39,584 nt of DNA from an uncultured Prochlorococcus sp. (lineage in GTDB: Bacteria; Cyanobacteriota; Cyanobacteriia; PCC-6307; Cyanobiaceae): positions 1-39,584 of the forward strand of contig CACAXN010000010.1 in the NCBI GenBank assembly GCA_902536455.1. Direction: 5' to 3'. Under the pieces are notes generated by a model that saw only the letters and a program-made list of their open reading frames with translations, was not told the origin of the DNA and searched no databases. The translations under genes and the position numbers were made by a program. Numbering within the stretch: position 1 is the first letter of the stretch; each line of letters starts with the position of its first letter. Below are positions 17,629-27,159 of this stretch, piece after piece.

Positions 17629-17869
17629 ATCCGTCTCTACAAATCTTTCCATTATCCATTGCCCAATTCAAAAGCGCTACTCTATTTTTTGAACCTGTTT
17701 TTGTAAACATATTACTTACATGATTATCAACAGTTCTTTTACTAATAGTTAGTTTGACGGCAATTTCTTGATTTGTAAGCCCATCAGCTACGAGATCAAT
17801 GATTTCCATCTCTCTTGTTGAGAGACCCATCATATCAATGTTGTTTACTTCTTCTTCAACCATTTGCAT
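17591..17869 (-). CDS. small LuxR-type transcription factor, PedR-like
   Basis: The 92-residue protein is little more than a LuxR/GerE helix-turn-helix: LSTREMEIIDLVADGLTNQEIA (16-37), SKRTVDNHVSNMFTKTGSKNR (43-63). There is no receiver domain. The tail holds cysteines C77, C83 and C84 (GKICRDGFNCCSLP). This architecture and tail resemble cyanobacterial PedR, a constitutively expressed factor whose activity responds to photosynthetic electron flow through thioredoxin-linked cysteine chemistry. That function is inferred by similarity. ATG at 17869 is the likely start, with another at 17863. It is divergent from metF (77 bases), and its 3' end overlaps the 61-residue gene on the other strand. 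Confidence 0.85.
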   Translation of the reverse strand: MQMVEEEVNNIDMMGLSTREMEIIDLVADGLTNQEIAVKLTISKRTVDNHVSNMFTKTGSKNRVALLNWAMDNGKICRDGFNCCSLPDSDQD

Positions 17870-17946
17870 TTAAACAGTTCCTTTTTTATATTAATTAAGT
17901 TTAGCAATCTCACTACACTTGTTAACCAATTAGGAAACAAAAGCAA

Positions 17947-18837
17947 TTGAAATCAAAACTTCAGCAGACTTTAGAAAAAAAATCCAAGGTAATAACGGCA
18001 GAATTAATGCCGCCTAGAGGTGGAGACCCCGTAAGATCTCTTAAGATAGCACAACTTCTGAAAGATAAGGTACATGCTGTTAACATTACCGACGGAAGCA
18101 GGGCTGTAATGAGAATGTGCAGCTTGGCAATGTCCAAACTACTACTGGAAAATGGGATAGAACCAATAATGCAAATATCTTGCAGAGATCGTAATAAAAT
18201 TGCTTTACAATCTGACATTCTTGGAGCAAATGCTTTAGGAATTAAAAACATTTTATGTATCACAGGTGATTCAGTAAAAGCTGGGGATCAACAAGATGCA
18301 AAAGCAGTTCACCAGTTTGAGTCAGTAAGATTGCTTCAACAAATTCAGGCCTTTAATAAAGGAATTGATCCTACTTTTGGAGAACTTCCCGATAAAAAAA
18401 CATTTATATATGCAGGAGCTGCTGCAGATCCAAGTTGCAAAAATCAAAGAAGTTTAGAAAACAGAATTAGAAAGAAGAAAGAGGCTGGTGCTCAATTCAT
18501 TCAGACTCAAATGATTATGGAAAAAGAAAATTTAATAAATTTTTGCGAAACAATCGCCAAACCCCTTGATATTCCTGTAATTGCAGGGGTATTCCTATTA
18601 AAGTCTTACAAAAATGCTCTCTTTATAAATAAATACGTCCCTGGTGCAAACATACCTGAAAATATATTAAATCGTCTAAAAAATGCCAAAAACCCACTAG
18701 AAATGGGTATTCAAATTGCAGCTGAACAAGCCCAAAACTTTTTTAAAATCGCGAACGGCGTTCATTTAATGGCTGTTAAGGCGGAACACTTAATTCCTGA
18801 AATTCTTGAAAAAGCAGATCTTAATCTGGAATATTAA
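17947..18837 (+). CDS. metF: 5,10-methylenetetrahydrofolate reductase
   Basis: MetF reduces methylene-THF to methyl-THF for methionine synthesis, using FAD. The 296-residue protein is the short, single-domain bacterial form. It shows ITAELMPPRGGDP with the catalytic Glu, AVNITDGSRAVMRM, ILCITGDSVKAGDQ (flavin/folate-binding), FIYAGAAADP, GAQFIQTQMI and IPVIAGVFLLKS. The only conventional start is TTG at 17947, with an in-frame stop a few codons upstream. The last 17 bases overlap the convergent nucleotidyltransferase gene. Its divergent neighbour is the PedR-like regulator, but there is no direct evidence of regulation. Confidence 0.94.
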   Translation: MKSKLQQTLEKKSKVITAELMPPRGGDPVRSLKIAQLLKDKVHAVNITDGSRAVMRMCSLAMSKLLLENGIEPIMQISCRDRNKIALQSDILGANALGIKNILCITGDSVKAGDQQDAKAVHQFESVRLLQQIQAFNKGIDPTFGELPDKKTFIYAGAAADPSCKNQRSLENRIRKKKEAGAQFIQTQMIMEKENLINFCETIAKPLDIPVIAGVFLLKSYKNALFINKYVPGANIPENILNRLKNAKNPLEMGIQIAAEQAQNFFKIANGVHLMAVKAEHLIPEILEKADLNLEY

Positions 18838-19999
18838 TCAAATCAGTACCTAATAATTCCGCCATTGCCTTCTGCTGAGGAGATGGCTCAGTCATATCAG
18901 ATCTTCTAGAATCAGTTATCAACCAGTCCAGAGATGCATCTTGTAAATCGAAGTGGTCTCCGTTTTTGTCCACACAGTAACGACCAAATACTAATTTATC
19001 TACAAGTCGAACACCTTTTCCGATTTTGGAATAATCAAAAATAATTGAATTATCAATTGTTGCACCTTCGGAAATACAGCAACTTGGGCCAATCATTGCA
19101 GGTCCGATAATTGTTGCACCATCTTCTATTCTTGTCATTCCACCTATGTATACTGGCCCTGTAATATTAACTGCATCCCAATTGGCGGCAACATTTAATC
19201 CCGTAAAAACTCCAGGTTTAATTTCTTTGCCAGGTATCTCTACTTGTCTTACCTTACCTTGTAATACATTACGAATAGCACTCCAATAATCAGGAACTTT
19301 TCCAATATCTACCCATTCGAAATCCATTGGAAGTGCAAAAAATGGCAAATCCAATTCAACAAGCTTAGGGAAGAGATCAGCACCAATATCAAATTTTTCT
19401 CCTGATGGTATGTAATTAAAAATCTCAGGTTCAAAAAGGTATATACCTGTATTTATAGAGTCACCTAAAGCTTTATCTACAGATGGCTTTTCTTGAAAAG
19501 CCTTTATTCTCCCATTATTATCTGAGACAACTACGCCATAACTTGATACCTGATCTCTAGTTACTTTTTTTGTTATTAAACTTGCAATTGCTCCCTTTTC
19601 CTTATGTTTTTTAACTGCTTCAGTCAAATCTAAGTCCACTAATGCATCACCACATAGTACAACAAATGTTTCATCAAAGAATTTTTGAAAATCTTGAATT
19701 TTTTTTAATCCTCCTGCTGAACCTAAAGCATCTCCAATTAATTCTCCATCTTCAATTCTACCCTCAAAACTATATGCTATCTCCACACCAAATCTTTGAC
19801 CATCTCGAAAGTAATTTTCAATTTCTTCCGCGAGGTGAGAAACATTAACCATTATTTCTTTAAAGCCGTGCTCTTTTAGAAGTTCTAAAAGAAACTCCAT
19901 TACAGGTTTTTGTAGAATCGGTATCATTGGTTTTGGAATAATATGAGTAATTGGCTGAACACGTGTACCTTTACCTGCAGCAAGTATCATTGCCTTCAT
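18821..19999 (-). CDS. sugar-phosphate nucleotidyltransferase (GDP-mannose/NDP-glucose pyrophosphorylase family)
   Basis: The 392-residue enzyme has an N-terminal nucleotidyltransferase domain: MILAAGKGTRVQPITHIIPKPMIPI at residues 4-28 with the catalytic Lys/Arg signature, VLCGDALVDLDL for metal and nucleotide, GVVVSDNNGRIKAFQEKP and FEWVDIGKVPDYW. A C-terminal left-handed beta-helix follows (about 255-345: VFTGLNVAANWDAVNITGPVYIGG and further hexapeptides). This layout fits mannose-1-phosphate guanylyltransferase-like or glucose-1-phosphate nucleotidyltransferase proteins for glycan or compatible-solute precursors. The nucleotide and sugar cannot be read from sequence. It lies 48 bases downstream of scpA and converges with metF, overlapping by 17 bases. 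Confidence 0.9.
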   Translation of the reverse strand: MKAMILAAGKGTRVQPITHIIPKPMIPILQKPVMEFLLELLKEHGFKEIMVNVSHLAEEIENYFRDGQRFGVEIAYSFEGRIEDGELIGDALGSAGGLKKIQDFQKFFDETFVVLCGDALVDLDLTEAVKKHKEKGAIASLITKKVTRDQVSSYGVVVSDNNGRIKAFQEKPSVDKALGDSINTGIYLFEPEIFNYIPSGEKFDIGADLFPKLVELDLPFFALPMDFEWVDIGKVPDYWSAIRNVLQGKVRQVEIPGKEIKPGVFTGLNVAANWDAVNITGPVYIGGMTRIEDGATIIGPAMIGPSCCISEGATIDNSIIFDYSKIGKGVRLVDKLVFGRYCVDKNGDHFDLQDASLDWLITDSRRSDMTEPSPQQKAMAELLGTDLINIPD

Positions 20000-20047
20000 A
20001 AATTCAAAACCTCTTTTTAAAGATTATACGCTATTAATATTAAGCTT

Positions 20048-20881
20048 CTAAACAGCGGAAGGATAGGTATTGTTTACCTCAAGATTTTCTATAGGTAATT
20101 GAGCTAAACCTCCATCAGGAATTATTCTTTTAATTTGAATTGGGCCGTATAAAGAATTAATTTGTTTAATTTCAATTTTGTTTTCAGATGATAAAAATAA
20201 TAAAGCCCAAAAGACACCAAGACGATCTTTATCCAAATCATTTTTTACAACTGTTTGCCATTTCTCAACTAAATATTCAAAATCTGTCCACTGTAATGCT
20301 TTTTCCCACCCATCAATAAATTTACCTAATGCTTTAGTAGTTTCTGGTAGTTTCTCGCGATGCGCTAATGATTTCACGTGAGAAATCAAAGCCCTATCAG
20401 AATATTTTTTATTTCTTTTTCTCTTCATAAGCAGAAGATCTTGGGTTTCAATAACTTCAGCAATAGACTCTAACTGACTTACCAGTTCTCCCAGAGTTGT
20501 TGTACGTTTAAGAATTGGTTGAGCTATTGATCTTCTCCTCAGATATTTTTCAGGGTATTTTGGAACATCAAATTCTTGATCAATCCAATCTTGATCATCC
20601 ATATACAAATCATCTTCAAAATCTGAAGAATTTTCTTTGAAAACATCAGATTCTAAAACTTGAGCCTTTAAATTTACTAGTACGGAAGCAGCAAAAAAAG
20701 CCTCACTGGTCTCAGATAAATCCTTATGGTATGAATTATGGCTATTTGACTTTCTTCCAAAAGTTTGTGAATATTGCTCTAAAAAGCTATCTATTACACT
20801 TATTACATCAATATCCCATGGATCAAGATCACCTTTACCTGCAGCATCTTGAAGAAACTTAATCAACAATCTAGGTCCCAA
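20048..20881 (-). CDS. scpA: segregation and condensation protein ScpA
   Basis: ScpA is the kleisin that bridges SMC heads in bacterial condensin. The protein has 277 residues from a TTG start at 20881. The N-terminal kleisin helix region reads RLLIKFLQDAAGKGDLDPWDIDVI, the typical cyanobacterial version. The middle is acidic, and the C-terminal winged helix includes VFWALLFLSSENKIEIKQINSLYGPIQIKR. The TTG is the only conventional start, but the frame stays open for another 23 codons upstream (to 20950), so the true N-terminus is uncertain. ndhD lies upstream on the same strand with a gap of about 111 bases; scpB and smc are not nearby. Confidence 0.85.
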   Translation of the reverse strand: MGPRLLIKFLQDAAGKGDLDPWDIDVISVIDSFLEQYSQTFGRKSNSHNSYHKDLSETSEAFFAASVLVNLKAQVLESDVFKENSSDFEDDLYMDDQDWIDQEFDVPKYPEKYLRRRSIAQPILKRTTTLGELVSQLESIAEVIETQDLLLMKRKRNKKYSDRALISHVKSLAHREKLPETTKALGKFIDGWEKALQWTDFEYLVEKWQTVVKNDLDKDRLGVFWALLFLSSENKIEIKQINSLYGPIQIKRIIPDGGLAQLPIENLEVNNTYPSAV

Positions 20882-20992
20882 TTGTTGACTATCAATAGAA
20901 TTTAAATTAGGTATCTTAAAATTGAAAATATCTTTCCATAAGATATCTTCTTAATGATTTATTGCCAAACAATATTGCATTAATTTAAAAAA

Positions 20993-22633
20993 TCATATTG
21001 TTGGAGCTTTTAGGAGTTCATTTTTTTTAGTCCCTGCAAAAATATTTGTTTTTACAGCACCTTTAACTGCAGTTAAATCTCTATCGACCAGATTATTGAT
21101 AGATGCAATGTAACTTTCAGTAACTAATCTTGGGTACAAACCTATTCCAATAATCGGTAAAAGTAAACAAGCAATAATATAAACTTCCCTTGGCTCTGCA
21201 TCTATAAGTTTTCGTTCTTCAAGTAATTTAGGATTTTCTTTACCAAAGAAAATTTCTCGTAACATTGAAAGTAGATAAATAGGAGTAAGTATTACACCGA
21301 TAGCAGCTAAAGAGGCCATCACCACCCTAAAGGGAAGAGTGTACACTTCATCAGTAACAAAACCTGTAAATACCATCAATTCGGAAACAAATCCACTCAT
21401 ACCTGGCAAAGCCAGAGAAGCCAAGGAGCAAGCAGTCCATAAGGCAAACATAATTCTCATTTTTTGTCCTACACCACTCATTTCATCAAGTTTAAGAGTC
21501 TTTGTCCTGTCATAGGTGGCGCCAACAAGAAAAAATAAACTTGCACCTATTAATCCATGACTAACCATTTGGAGCATAGCTCCGCTTGTTCCAAGGCTAC
21601 TAAAACTCCCTATACCAATAAGAACAAAACCCATATGACTTATCGAACTGTATGCAATTTTTCTTTTAAGATTTCTTTGAGCAAAAGAAGTTAATGCAGC
21701 ATAAATTATATTGACTACCCCTAGAACTATTAATAATGGGGCAAATTGAGCATGAGCAACGGGTAATAATTGTGCATTAAATCTTAAAAGAGCATATCCT
21801 CCCATCTTTAATAAAATTCCTGCTAAAAGCATATGAACAGGAGCTGTAGCCTCTCCATGAGCATCTGGTAGCCAAGTATGAAGGGGTACTATTGGTAGTT
21901 TCACACCAAATGCAATTAATAGCCCTATGTAACATAATATTTGGAATTTTTGACTAAAATCTTGAGCTGCCAAGTGAGAAAACTCAAAGTTGGGAATTTC
22001 TGTACCATAGAAACCCATTGCTAACGCTGCAAGAAGAATGAAGATAGAACTGCCAGCTGTATAAATAATGAATTTTGTTGCTGCATATTGTCTATTTTTG
22101 CCACCCCATATAGCCAGTAATAAATAAACGGGAATTAACTCAAGTTCCCAAGTTAGAAAGAATAAAAGCATATCTTGGACGGCAAAAACAGCGATTTGCC
22201 CACCATCCATAACCAATATCAAAAAGAAAAATAACTTTGGTTTGAACTTGACTGGCCATGCAGCAAGAACTGCTAAAGCAGTTATAAAACTAGTCAATAA
22301 TATCAAAGGCATTGACATGCCATCAGCGCCAACAGACCAAGTAAGACCTAAATCGGGGAGCCAACTAATATTTTCTTTAAGTTGAACATTTTCATTACTA
22401 ATATCAAAGCCATTTATATATGAACCTACAGTTATTAAAAAAGTTATTAATGCAATAGACAATGCAAACCATCTCACTTCTTTGCCATCCCCTTTATCTG
22501 GGAAAAAAGGTATCACAAATGAACTACCAATTGGGAATAAAATTGAAGCAGATAACCATGGAAAATTAGACAATCCAGCTCCCAAAGTTCCGAACATTTG
22601 TGACTCAAAATGTGTATAAAAATAAGTACTCAA
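20993..22633 (-). CDS. ndhD: NAD(P)H-quinone oxidoreductase chain 4 (NdhD, NdhD1-type)
   Basis: NdhD is a proton-pumping antiporter-like subunit of NDH-1. The 546-residue protein has about 14 hydrophobic helices. [19 protein letters not shown] holds the conserved helix-5 Glu; [41 protein letters not shown] holds the helix-7/8 Lys and the HTWLPDAH motif. The start is TTG at 22633; an in-frame ATG at 22597 (MFGTLGAG) would drop 12 residues and is a real alternative. Pairing with ndhF just upstream suggests the respiratory NdhD1/NdhF1 type rather than the CO2-uptake NdhD3/D4 types, which are absent from Prochlorococcus. Confidence 0.96.
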   Translation of the reverse strand: MSTYFYTHFESQMFGTLGAGLSNFPWLSASILFPIGSSFVIPFFPDKGDGKEVRWFALSIALITFLITVGSYINGFDISNENVQLKENISWLPDLGLTWSVGADGMSMPLILLTSFITALAVLAAWPVKFKPKLFFFLILVMDGGQIAVFAVQDMLLFFLTWELELIPVYLLLAIWGGKNRQYAATKFIIYTAGSSIFILLAALAMGFYGTEIPNFEFSHLAAQDFSQKFQILCYIGLLIAFGVKLPIVPLHTWLPDAHGEATAPVHMLLAGILLKMGGYALLRFNAQLLPVAHAQFAPLLIVLGVVNIIYAALTSFAQRNLKRKIAYSSISHMGFVLIGIGSFSSLGTSGAMLQMVSHGLIGASLFFLVGATYDRTKTLKLDEMSGVGQKMRIMFALWTACSLASLALPGMSGFVSELMVFTGFVTDEVYTLPFRVVMASLAAIGVILTPIYLLSMLREIFFGKENPKLLEERKLIDAEPREVYIIACLLLPIIGIGLYPRLVTESYIASINNLVDRDLTAVKGAVKTNIFAGTKKNELLKAPTI

Positions 22634-22718
22634 TTTAATAAGAAATTTATCTTAAATAAAGTCTAGAAATTTTCTGTATTTTTTCACCCCAATGGACAGT
22701 GAAGACACACAATTGTAA

Positions 22719-24740
22719 TTAAGAAACTTGAGGAGATTGAAAACCAAATATAGCAACTAGTAAAATTACACCTCCAAAAACAATAAGCGCATAAAATTGC
22801 GCCCTACCAGTCTCAAAATATTTTAAACCTTCTCCACTACCTAAAGTTACAAGTCCAGTAAGATTTACGACGCCATCAACAACCTTAGAATCGACCTCTA
22901 AAACTTCCTTAGCAAGTTTTCTACTACCTTTAACAAAAAGTTTTTCATTAATATCATCTAGATACCATTTATTGGATAGAAATCGGTTGATGCTAGGAAA
23001 CTTTTCGGCAAATAAAACTGATAAATTAATTTTTTTCACAAAATATGCCTGATAAGCAATAATGATTCCAGCCGATGCAATAAGAACTGACGCAAGTGCT
23101 AAAGGCAAAAATTCTTTTAATTCGAAGGCTTTTGCGGCAGTCTCTGCTTCTTCAGGATCCAGTAAATTTGCAATTTTGCTATCCCAAGGAAGTCCCATAA
23201 AACCGATAATTACAGACGGTACAGCTAGAAATACCAAAGGAAATGTCATTGACCAGGGTGACTCATGAATAGAGCCATGTTCCTCATGCTCTTCTTCATT
23301 TTCTTCATCTAGGTTTGTTTTAGAGGCTATTAGAAGCTCTTTTTGCAATTCTTTATTCTCCCCTCTGAAATCTCCTTCAAATGTCAAGAAATAAAGCCTA
23401 AACATATAGAAAGCAGTCATACCAGCTGTTAGAAGTCCTATGAACCAAAAAGCAGGAAATGATATAAAAGCATTTCCGAGTATCTCGTCTTTACTCCAAA
23501 AACCTGCCAATGGAGGAATTCCACTAATTGCTACACATCCTATTAAAAAAGTTGTTGATGTATATGGCATTTTTTTTCTTAAACCGCCCATCAATCTCAT
23601 ATCTTGAGCTAACACAGGCTGATGGCCAACTACTTCTTCCATAGCATGTATTACTGAACCAGATCCCAAAAATAGCATTGCTTTAAAGCAAGCATGAGTA
23701 ACTAAATGAAAAATTCCTGCTACTGGTGCTCCACAACCCATTGCGAGCATCATATACCCAAGCTGAGAAACTGTGCTATACGCTAAACCTTTTTTTAAAT
23801 CCATTTGGGTCAAAGCTATAGAGGCACCTAAAAAACAAGTAATAGTGCCAACTAAAGCAATAATGAACTGAATAGAGGGGAATATTGAATACAAAGGTTG
23901 AAGTCTTGCTACAAGAAATATTCCTGCTGCAACCATTGTTGCAGCATGGATAAGTGCAGAAATAGGTGTCGGTCCTTCCATTGCATCAGGTAACCACACA
24001 TGAAGAGGAAACTGAGCAGATTTAGCCATTGGCCCTAAAAAAACTAAAAAACAAAGTAATAAGGCAGCCCAAATTGGTATAGAATTATCTGATATTGATT
24101 GAGAAATTCCAGTAGCTATTTCATTAAAATCAAAACTATTAGTTGCCCAAAATAGTCCAAGAATTCCTAGTAATAACCCAAAATCGCCCACTCTATTAAC
24201 TACAAATGCTTTTTGTGCAGCGTGTGCAGCGCCATCCCTGTCATACCAAAAACCAACCAATAAATAAGAACACATCCCAACTAATTCCCAAAAAACATAA
24301 ATTTCTAATAAATTCGGACTAACTATTAATCCCATCATTGAACTACTAAATAATGCTAAATATGTAAAAAATCTGACATAACCTTTGTCATGCGCCATGT
24401 AACCATGAGAGTAAATCATTACCAGCAAAGTTATTGTAGTTACTAACGCAAGCATGACACTCCCCAAAGGATCAAGTACAAATCCCATTGGAATTGTGAA
24501 ATCCCCAGCATTGGCCCAAACAAATAATTTTTCCACTGCTTGGTAACCATTAACTTGTTCAATTAAAGCTTTGTAACTAATTACCGCAGAAATCCCAACG
24601 AAAGAAATCAGACCTACAGAAACAATTTCTCTTGAATTATTAATTTTCTTGTTGATGCTTATTAGTCCTAAGCCAGAAAGCACTGCTCCAATAAGTGGGA
24701 AAACGGGTATTAACCAGGCAATTTCTGAAGCTTGTGGCAT
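22719..24740 (-). CDS. ndhF: NAD(P)H-quinone oxidoreductase chain 5 (NdhF, NdhF1-type)
   Basis: NdhF is the distal antiporter-like proton pump of NDH-1, with a long C-terminal lateral helix. The 673-residue protein matches the family. It shows IYVFWELVGMCSYLLVGFW with the helix-5 Glu, AKSAQFPLHVWLPDAMEGPTPISALIHAATMVAAG (Lys, HVWLPDAM), LKKGLAYSTVSQLGYMMLA and HACFKAMLFLGSGSVIHAM. A charged, Glu/His-rich loop (EENEEEHEEHGSIHE, about residues 475-490) separates two late helices. ATG at 24740. The gap to ndhD is 85 bases. The start is 32 bases downstream of the Z-ISO-like gene on the same strand. Confidence 0.97.
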   Translation of the reverse strand: MPQASEIAWLIPVFPLIGAVLSGLGLISINKKINNSREIVSVGLISFVGISAVISYKALIEQVNGYQAVEKLFVWANAGDFTIPMGFVLDPLGSVMLALVTTITLLVMIYSHGYMAHDKGYVRFFTYLALFSSSMMGLIVSPNLLEIYVFWELVGMCSYLLVGFWYDRDGAAHAAQKAFVVNRVGDFGLLLGILGLFWATNSFDFNEIATGISQSISDNSIPIWAALLLCFLVFLGPMAKSAQFPLHVWLPDAMEGPTPISALIHAATMVAAGIFLVARLQPLYSIFPSIQFIIALVGTITCFLGASIALTQMDLKKGLAYSTVSQLGYMMLAMGCGAPVAGIFHLVTHACFKAMLFLGSGSVIHAMEEVVGHQPVLAQDMRLMGGLRKKMPYTSTTFLIGCVAISGIPPLAGFWSKDEILGNAFISFPAFWFIGLLTAGMTAFYMFRLYFLTFEGDFRGENKELQKELLIASKTNLDEENEEEHEEHGSIHESPWSMTFPLVFLAVPSVIIGFMGLPWDSKIANLLDPEEAETAAKAFELKEFLPLALASVLIASAGIIIAYQAYFVKKINLSVLFAEKFPSINRFLSNKWYLDDINEKLFVKGSRKLAKEVLEVDSKVVDGVVNLTGLVTLGSGEGLKYFETGRAQFYALIVFGGVILLVAIFGFQSPQVS

Positions 24741-24772
24741 TTTTTAAATAAATTATATTTTGATTTTAACTG

Positions 24773-25501
24773 TCAATTGAAAAATTCAGACAAAAATGAT
24801 GAATTAAATGTTTTAACAGCAATATTTATATATTGATGAGACCACCAAAGTACTGCTATTGCAATTAATATACCAAATTGAGATAACCTGAAAAATTCTT
24901 TAATCTTAAATTCTTGCCTCCCCTCAAGTATTGCCATGAAGGGGATTATAGAAGTATTTTTTTTAAAATTTTCAAATTCTTCTCCAAATCTATTTTCTAA
25001 TCTCTTGTCGCCATGCCAGATCGCAAAAAGATGATGCAAAACTAAGCCAATAGAGGTTACTAATGTGAATGATGTACCAATCCATAAAGTATGAGCAAAA
25101 CACCAAATTATCTGACCAAATGCTTGCGGATGTCTTGTGATTCGCATTATCCCAGTTCCATAAATGCGGACTTTAGGTTTTAAAACCGAAGGAATTTCTA
25201 GCAAATTGTAAGTAGCGGGATATAAAAATAAAAAACTTATTGCAGTTAAGAACCAAACGACCATAAAAACAAAATTATTGCCCTGTAAATTCCATAATCT
25301 GATCCCGTCATATCTATGAGCCAAAAAATAACTAATTAAAATAATTGCAGATGGCAAACTTAAAAAAACAAAACATAACCGCCATAATCTCGGACCCATA
25401 ATAGATTCTGCTTTAATTCTTAAAGCAGCTCCCCCACTATGAATTACCGCAAAAATCAATATCAAAAGTAAGATAATTAGGGAAGTTTTATGAGTCTCCA
25501 T
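24773..25501 (-). CDS. NnrU-family membrane protein, probable 15-cis-zeta-carotene isomerase (Z-ISO)
   Basis: The 242-residue protein has five or six hydrophobic segments: about 8-20, 40-60, 75-98, 128-160 and 204-221. It belongs to the NnrU/Z-ISO family. Landmarks are HSGGAALR (H21), MGPRLWRLCFVFLSLPS, GTGIMRITRHPQAFGQIIWCFAH (H124, H137) and LFAIWHGDKRLENRFGEEF (H163). Z-ISO is a haem-dependent membrane isomerase that converts 9,15,9'-tri-cis-zeta-carotene to the di-cis form, between phytoene desaturase and zeta-carotene desaturase. Its His residues and position about 2 kb from pds-crtB favour that role over NnrU's denitrification-linked one. The activity is inferred. It is divergent from rbcR. 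Confidence 0.8.
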   Translation of the reverse strand: METHKTSLIILLLILIFAVIHSGGAALRIKAESIMGPRLWRLCFVFLSLPSAIILISYFLAHRYDGIRLWNLQGNNFVFMVVWFLTAISFLFLYPATYNLLEIPSVLKPKVRIYGTGIMRITRHPQAFGQIIWCFAHTLWIGTSFTLVTSIGLVLHHLFAIWHGDKRLENRFGEEFENFKKNTSIIPFMAILEGRQEFKIKEFFRLSQFGILIAIAVLWWSHQYINIAVKTFNSSFLSEFFN

Positions 25502-25525
25502 ATATTTAGATTGTTTAAATAATTT

Positions 25526-25541
25526 TTGTTCTTAACAAGAA
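25526..25541. promoter_or_regulatory. LysR-box-like inverted repeat upstream of rbcR
   Basis: The stretch contains TTCTT-AAC-AAGAA (25529-25541), an exact inverted repeat, overlapping a second one, TTGTT-CTT-AACAA (25526-25538). It lies in the 83-base divergent interval between the Z-ISO-like gene and rbcR, 43 bases before the rbcR ATG. LysR-type regulators commonly bind dyads with the T-N11-A pattern next to their own gene, which the 13-base dyad fits. Binding is inferred. Confidence 0.45.
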
Positions 25542-25584
25542 TACTCTTAAGCATTAGAATTATAAGAAATTGTAGGCATAATAG

Positions 25585-26529
25585 ATGCCAGAATTACCAT
25601 TTACACTCGACCAATTAAGAATATTAAAAGCTATAGCAGCTCAAGGAAGTTTTAAAAAAGCTGCAGATCTCTTATATGTAACCCAGCCTGCCGTGAGTTT
25701 ACAAATACAAAATTTAGAAAAACAACTTGAAATCACAATTTTCGACAGAGGTGGTAGGAAGGCTCTATTGACTGAAGCAGGGAGACTATTACTTGAATAT
25801 TGTGAACGAATTTTGAATCAATGCGACGAAGCTTGCAAAGCTATTGAAGATTTAAATAGCTTAAAAGGTGGGACTCTTGTCATTGGAGCGAGCCAAACAA
25901 CGGGCACCTATTTAATGCCGAGAATGATAGGACTATTCAGACAAAAATACCCTGATGTATCTGTTCAACTTCAAGTACATAGTACTAGAAGAACTGGTTG
26001 GAGTGTCGCCAATGGACAAATTGACTTAGCTATTATTGGCGGACAATTACCTGGAGATTTGGAAAATTTGCTACAAGTAATTCCATATGCCACTGATGAA
26101 TTGGCATTAGTTTTACCATCTAAACATCCACTTTCGAACAAAAAAGAGCTTCTAAAAGAAGACTTATACAAATTAAATTTTGTAACATTAGACTCACAAT
26201 CTACAACAAGAAAAGTTGTTGACAAACTTCTCCAAGATTCTGGGCTTGATATTCAAAGATTAAAAATTGAGATGGAACTTAACTCTCTTGAAGCAATCAA
26301 GAATGCAGTTCAATCAGGTTTAGGAGCTTCCTTTTTACCTGTTGTTTCTATCGAAAGAGAATTATCGGCTGGAACAATCCACAAAGCATTTGTTGCTGAT
26401 TTAGAGGTTAAAAGAGAACTTAAATTAATTACTAATCCGTCAAGATATACATCAAGAGTATCAGAAGTATTTAAGAAAAACATTCTTCCACAATTTGCTA
26501 GTTTAGATAGCCCTTTGAGAGATATATAA
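25585..26529 (+). CDS. rbcR: LysR-family regulator, RbcR-like
   Basis: The 314-residue LysR-type regulator begins with the winged [64 protein letters not shown] (about 6-66). An effector-binding domain follows (about 95-300), with [29 protein letters not shown] and [19 protein letters not shown]. This matches the cyanobacterial/plastid RbcR (Ycf30) group that governs the Rubisco operon; the related NdhR/CmpR regulators are less likely in Prochlorococcus. The assignment within the group is by memory of the N-terminal pattern. A 13-base inverted repeat 44 bases upstream in the divergent region could be its own operator. It converges with the DUF3172-like gene. Confidence 0.88.
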   Translation: MPELPFTLDQLRILKAIAAQGSFKKAADLLYVTQPAVSLQIQNLEKQLEITIFDRGGRKALLTEAGRLLLEYCERILNQCDEACKAIEDLNSLKGGTLVIGASQTTGTYLMPRMIGLFRQKYPDVSVQLQVHSTRRTGWSVANGQIDLAIIGGQLPGDLENLLQVIPYATDELALVLPSKHPLSNKKELLKEDLYKLNFVTLDSQSTTRKVVDKLLQDSGLDIQRLKIEMELNSLEAIKNAVQSGLGASFLPVVSIERELSAGTIHKAFVADLEVKRELKLITNPSRYTSRVSEVFKKNILPQFASLDSPLRDI

Positions 26530-26535
26530 TTTTTA

Positions 26536-27159
26536 TCAAAACTGAATTGCTTCTTTATTAATACCTACCCCCCCGTCTTCGGCTTGTCCATCGCCTTTTA
26601 TTATGAATTTATTCTCATTTACATCAGTCTGATAAACGCACTTAACTATTGGCTTATCCCTTATAGAACCAATATAAGCAAAAGTATTCATCCTTTGCTT
26701 ACATTCTCTTACATCTTCATTACTAATTGCGCCCTGTTTTTGTAACACTGTCCAATTCTCTCTTCTTATCACACACCCTGGCTGAAGAGCTGGTTGCGTT
26801 ACAAAACTCGTAGATGGATTTAGAGTCGTATACATTTCAACATCAATTACAAAAGCACTAGCTCCCCATTGTCTGCAAAATTCAGGGTCTGGAACAGCCA
26901 TATCTAATTGTTGTTGACTTGCTATATTTCCCTGCCCGCCATCTGTTGTACTGGTAATAGCGCTCCCAATACCAACTCCTAAAATTAGTACTCCAGCAAG
27001 TACAGCAATGGTTCCTGTACTAAAGTTGATCTTTTGTTCTGAAGAAGCAGGCAATCTATTGTTTCTTTGACCATACGAATCAGCGTCCCTTGGATTTGGG
27101 GGATAATAACTTCTATTTGAGCCTCTCCTTGGCCTTCTATTTGAGGATGATCTATTCAC
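26536..27159 (-). CDS. DUF3172-like single-pass membrane protein
   Basis: The 207-residue protein has a basic, disordered N-terminus (about 1-45, rich in Arg, Asn, Ser and Pro), one membrane helix (about 48-68, [20 protein letters not shown]) and a C-terminal soluble domain with four Cys ([48 protein letters not shown]). It looks like DUF3172, a family conserved in cyanobacteria; no function is established as far as I know. The GTG start overlaps the ndhM stop as GTGA, so translation is probably coupled to ndhM. That suggests, but does not prove, a role at the thylakoid near NDH-1. Confidence 0.75.
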   Translation of the reverse strand: MNRSSSNRRPRRGSNRSYYPPNPRDADSYGQRNNRLPASSEQKINFSTGTIAVLAGVLILGVGIGSAITSTTDGGQGNIASQQQLDMAVPDPEFCRQWGASAFVIDVEMYTTLNPSTSFVTQPALQPGCVIRRENWTVLQKQGAISNEDVRECKQRMNTFAYIGSIRDKPIVKCVYQTDVNENKFIIKGDGQAEDGGVGINKEAIQF

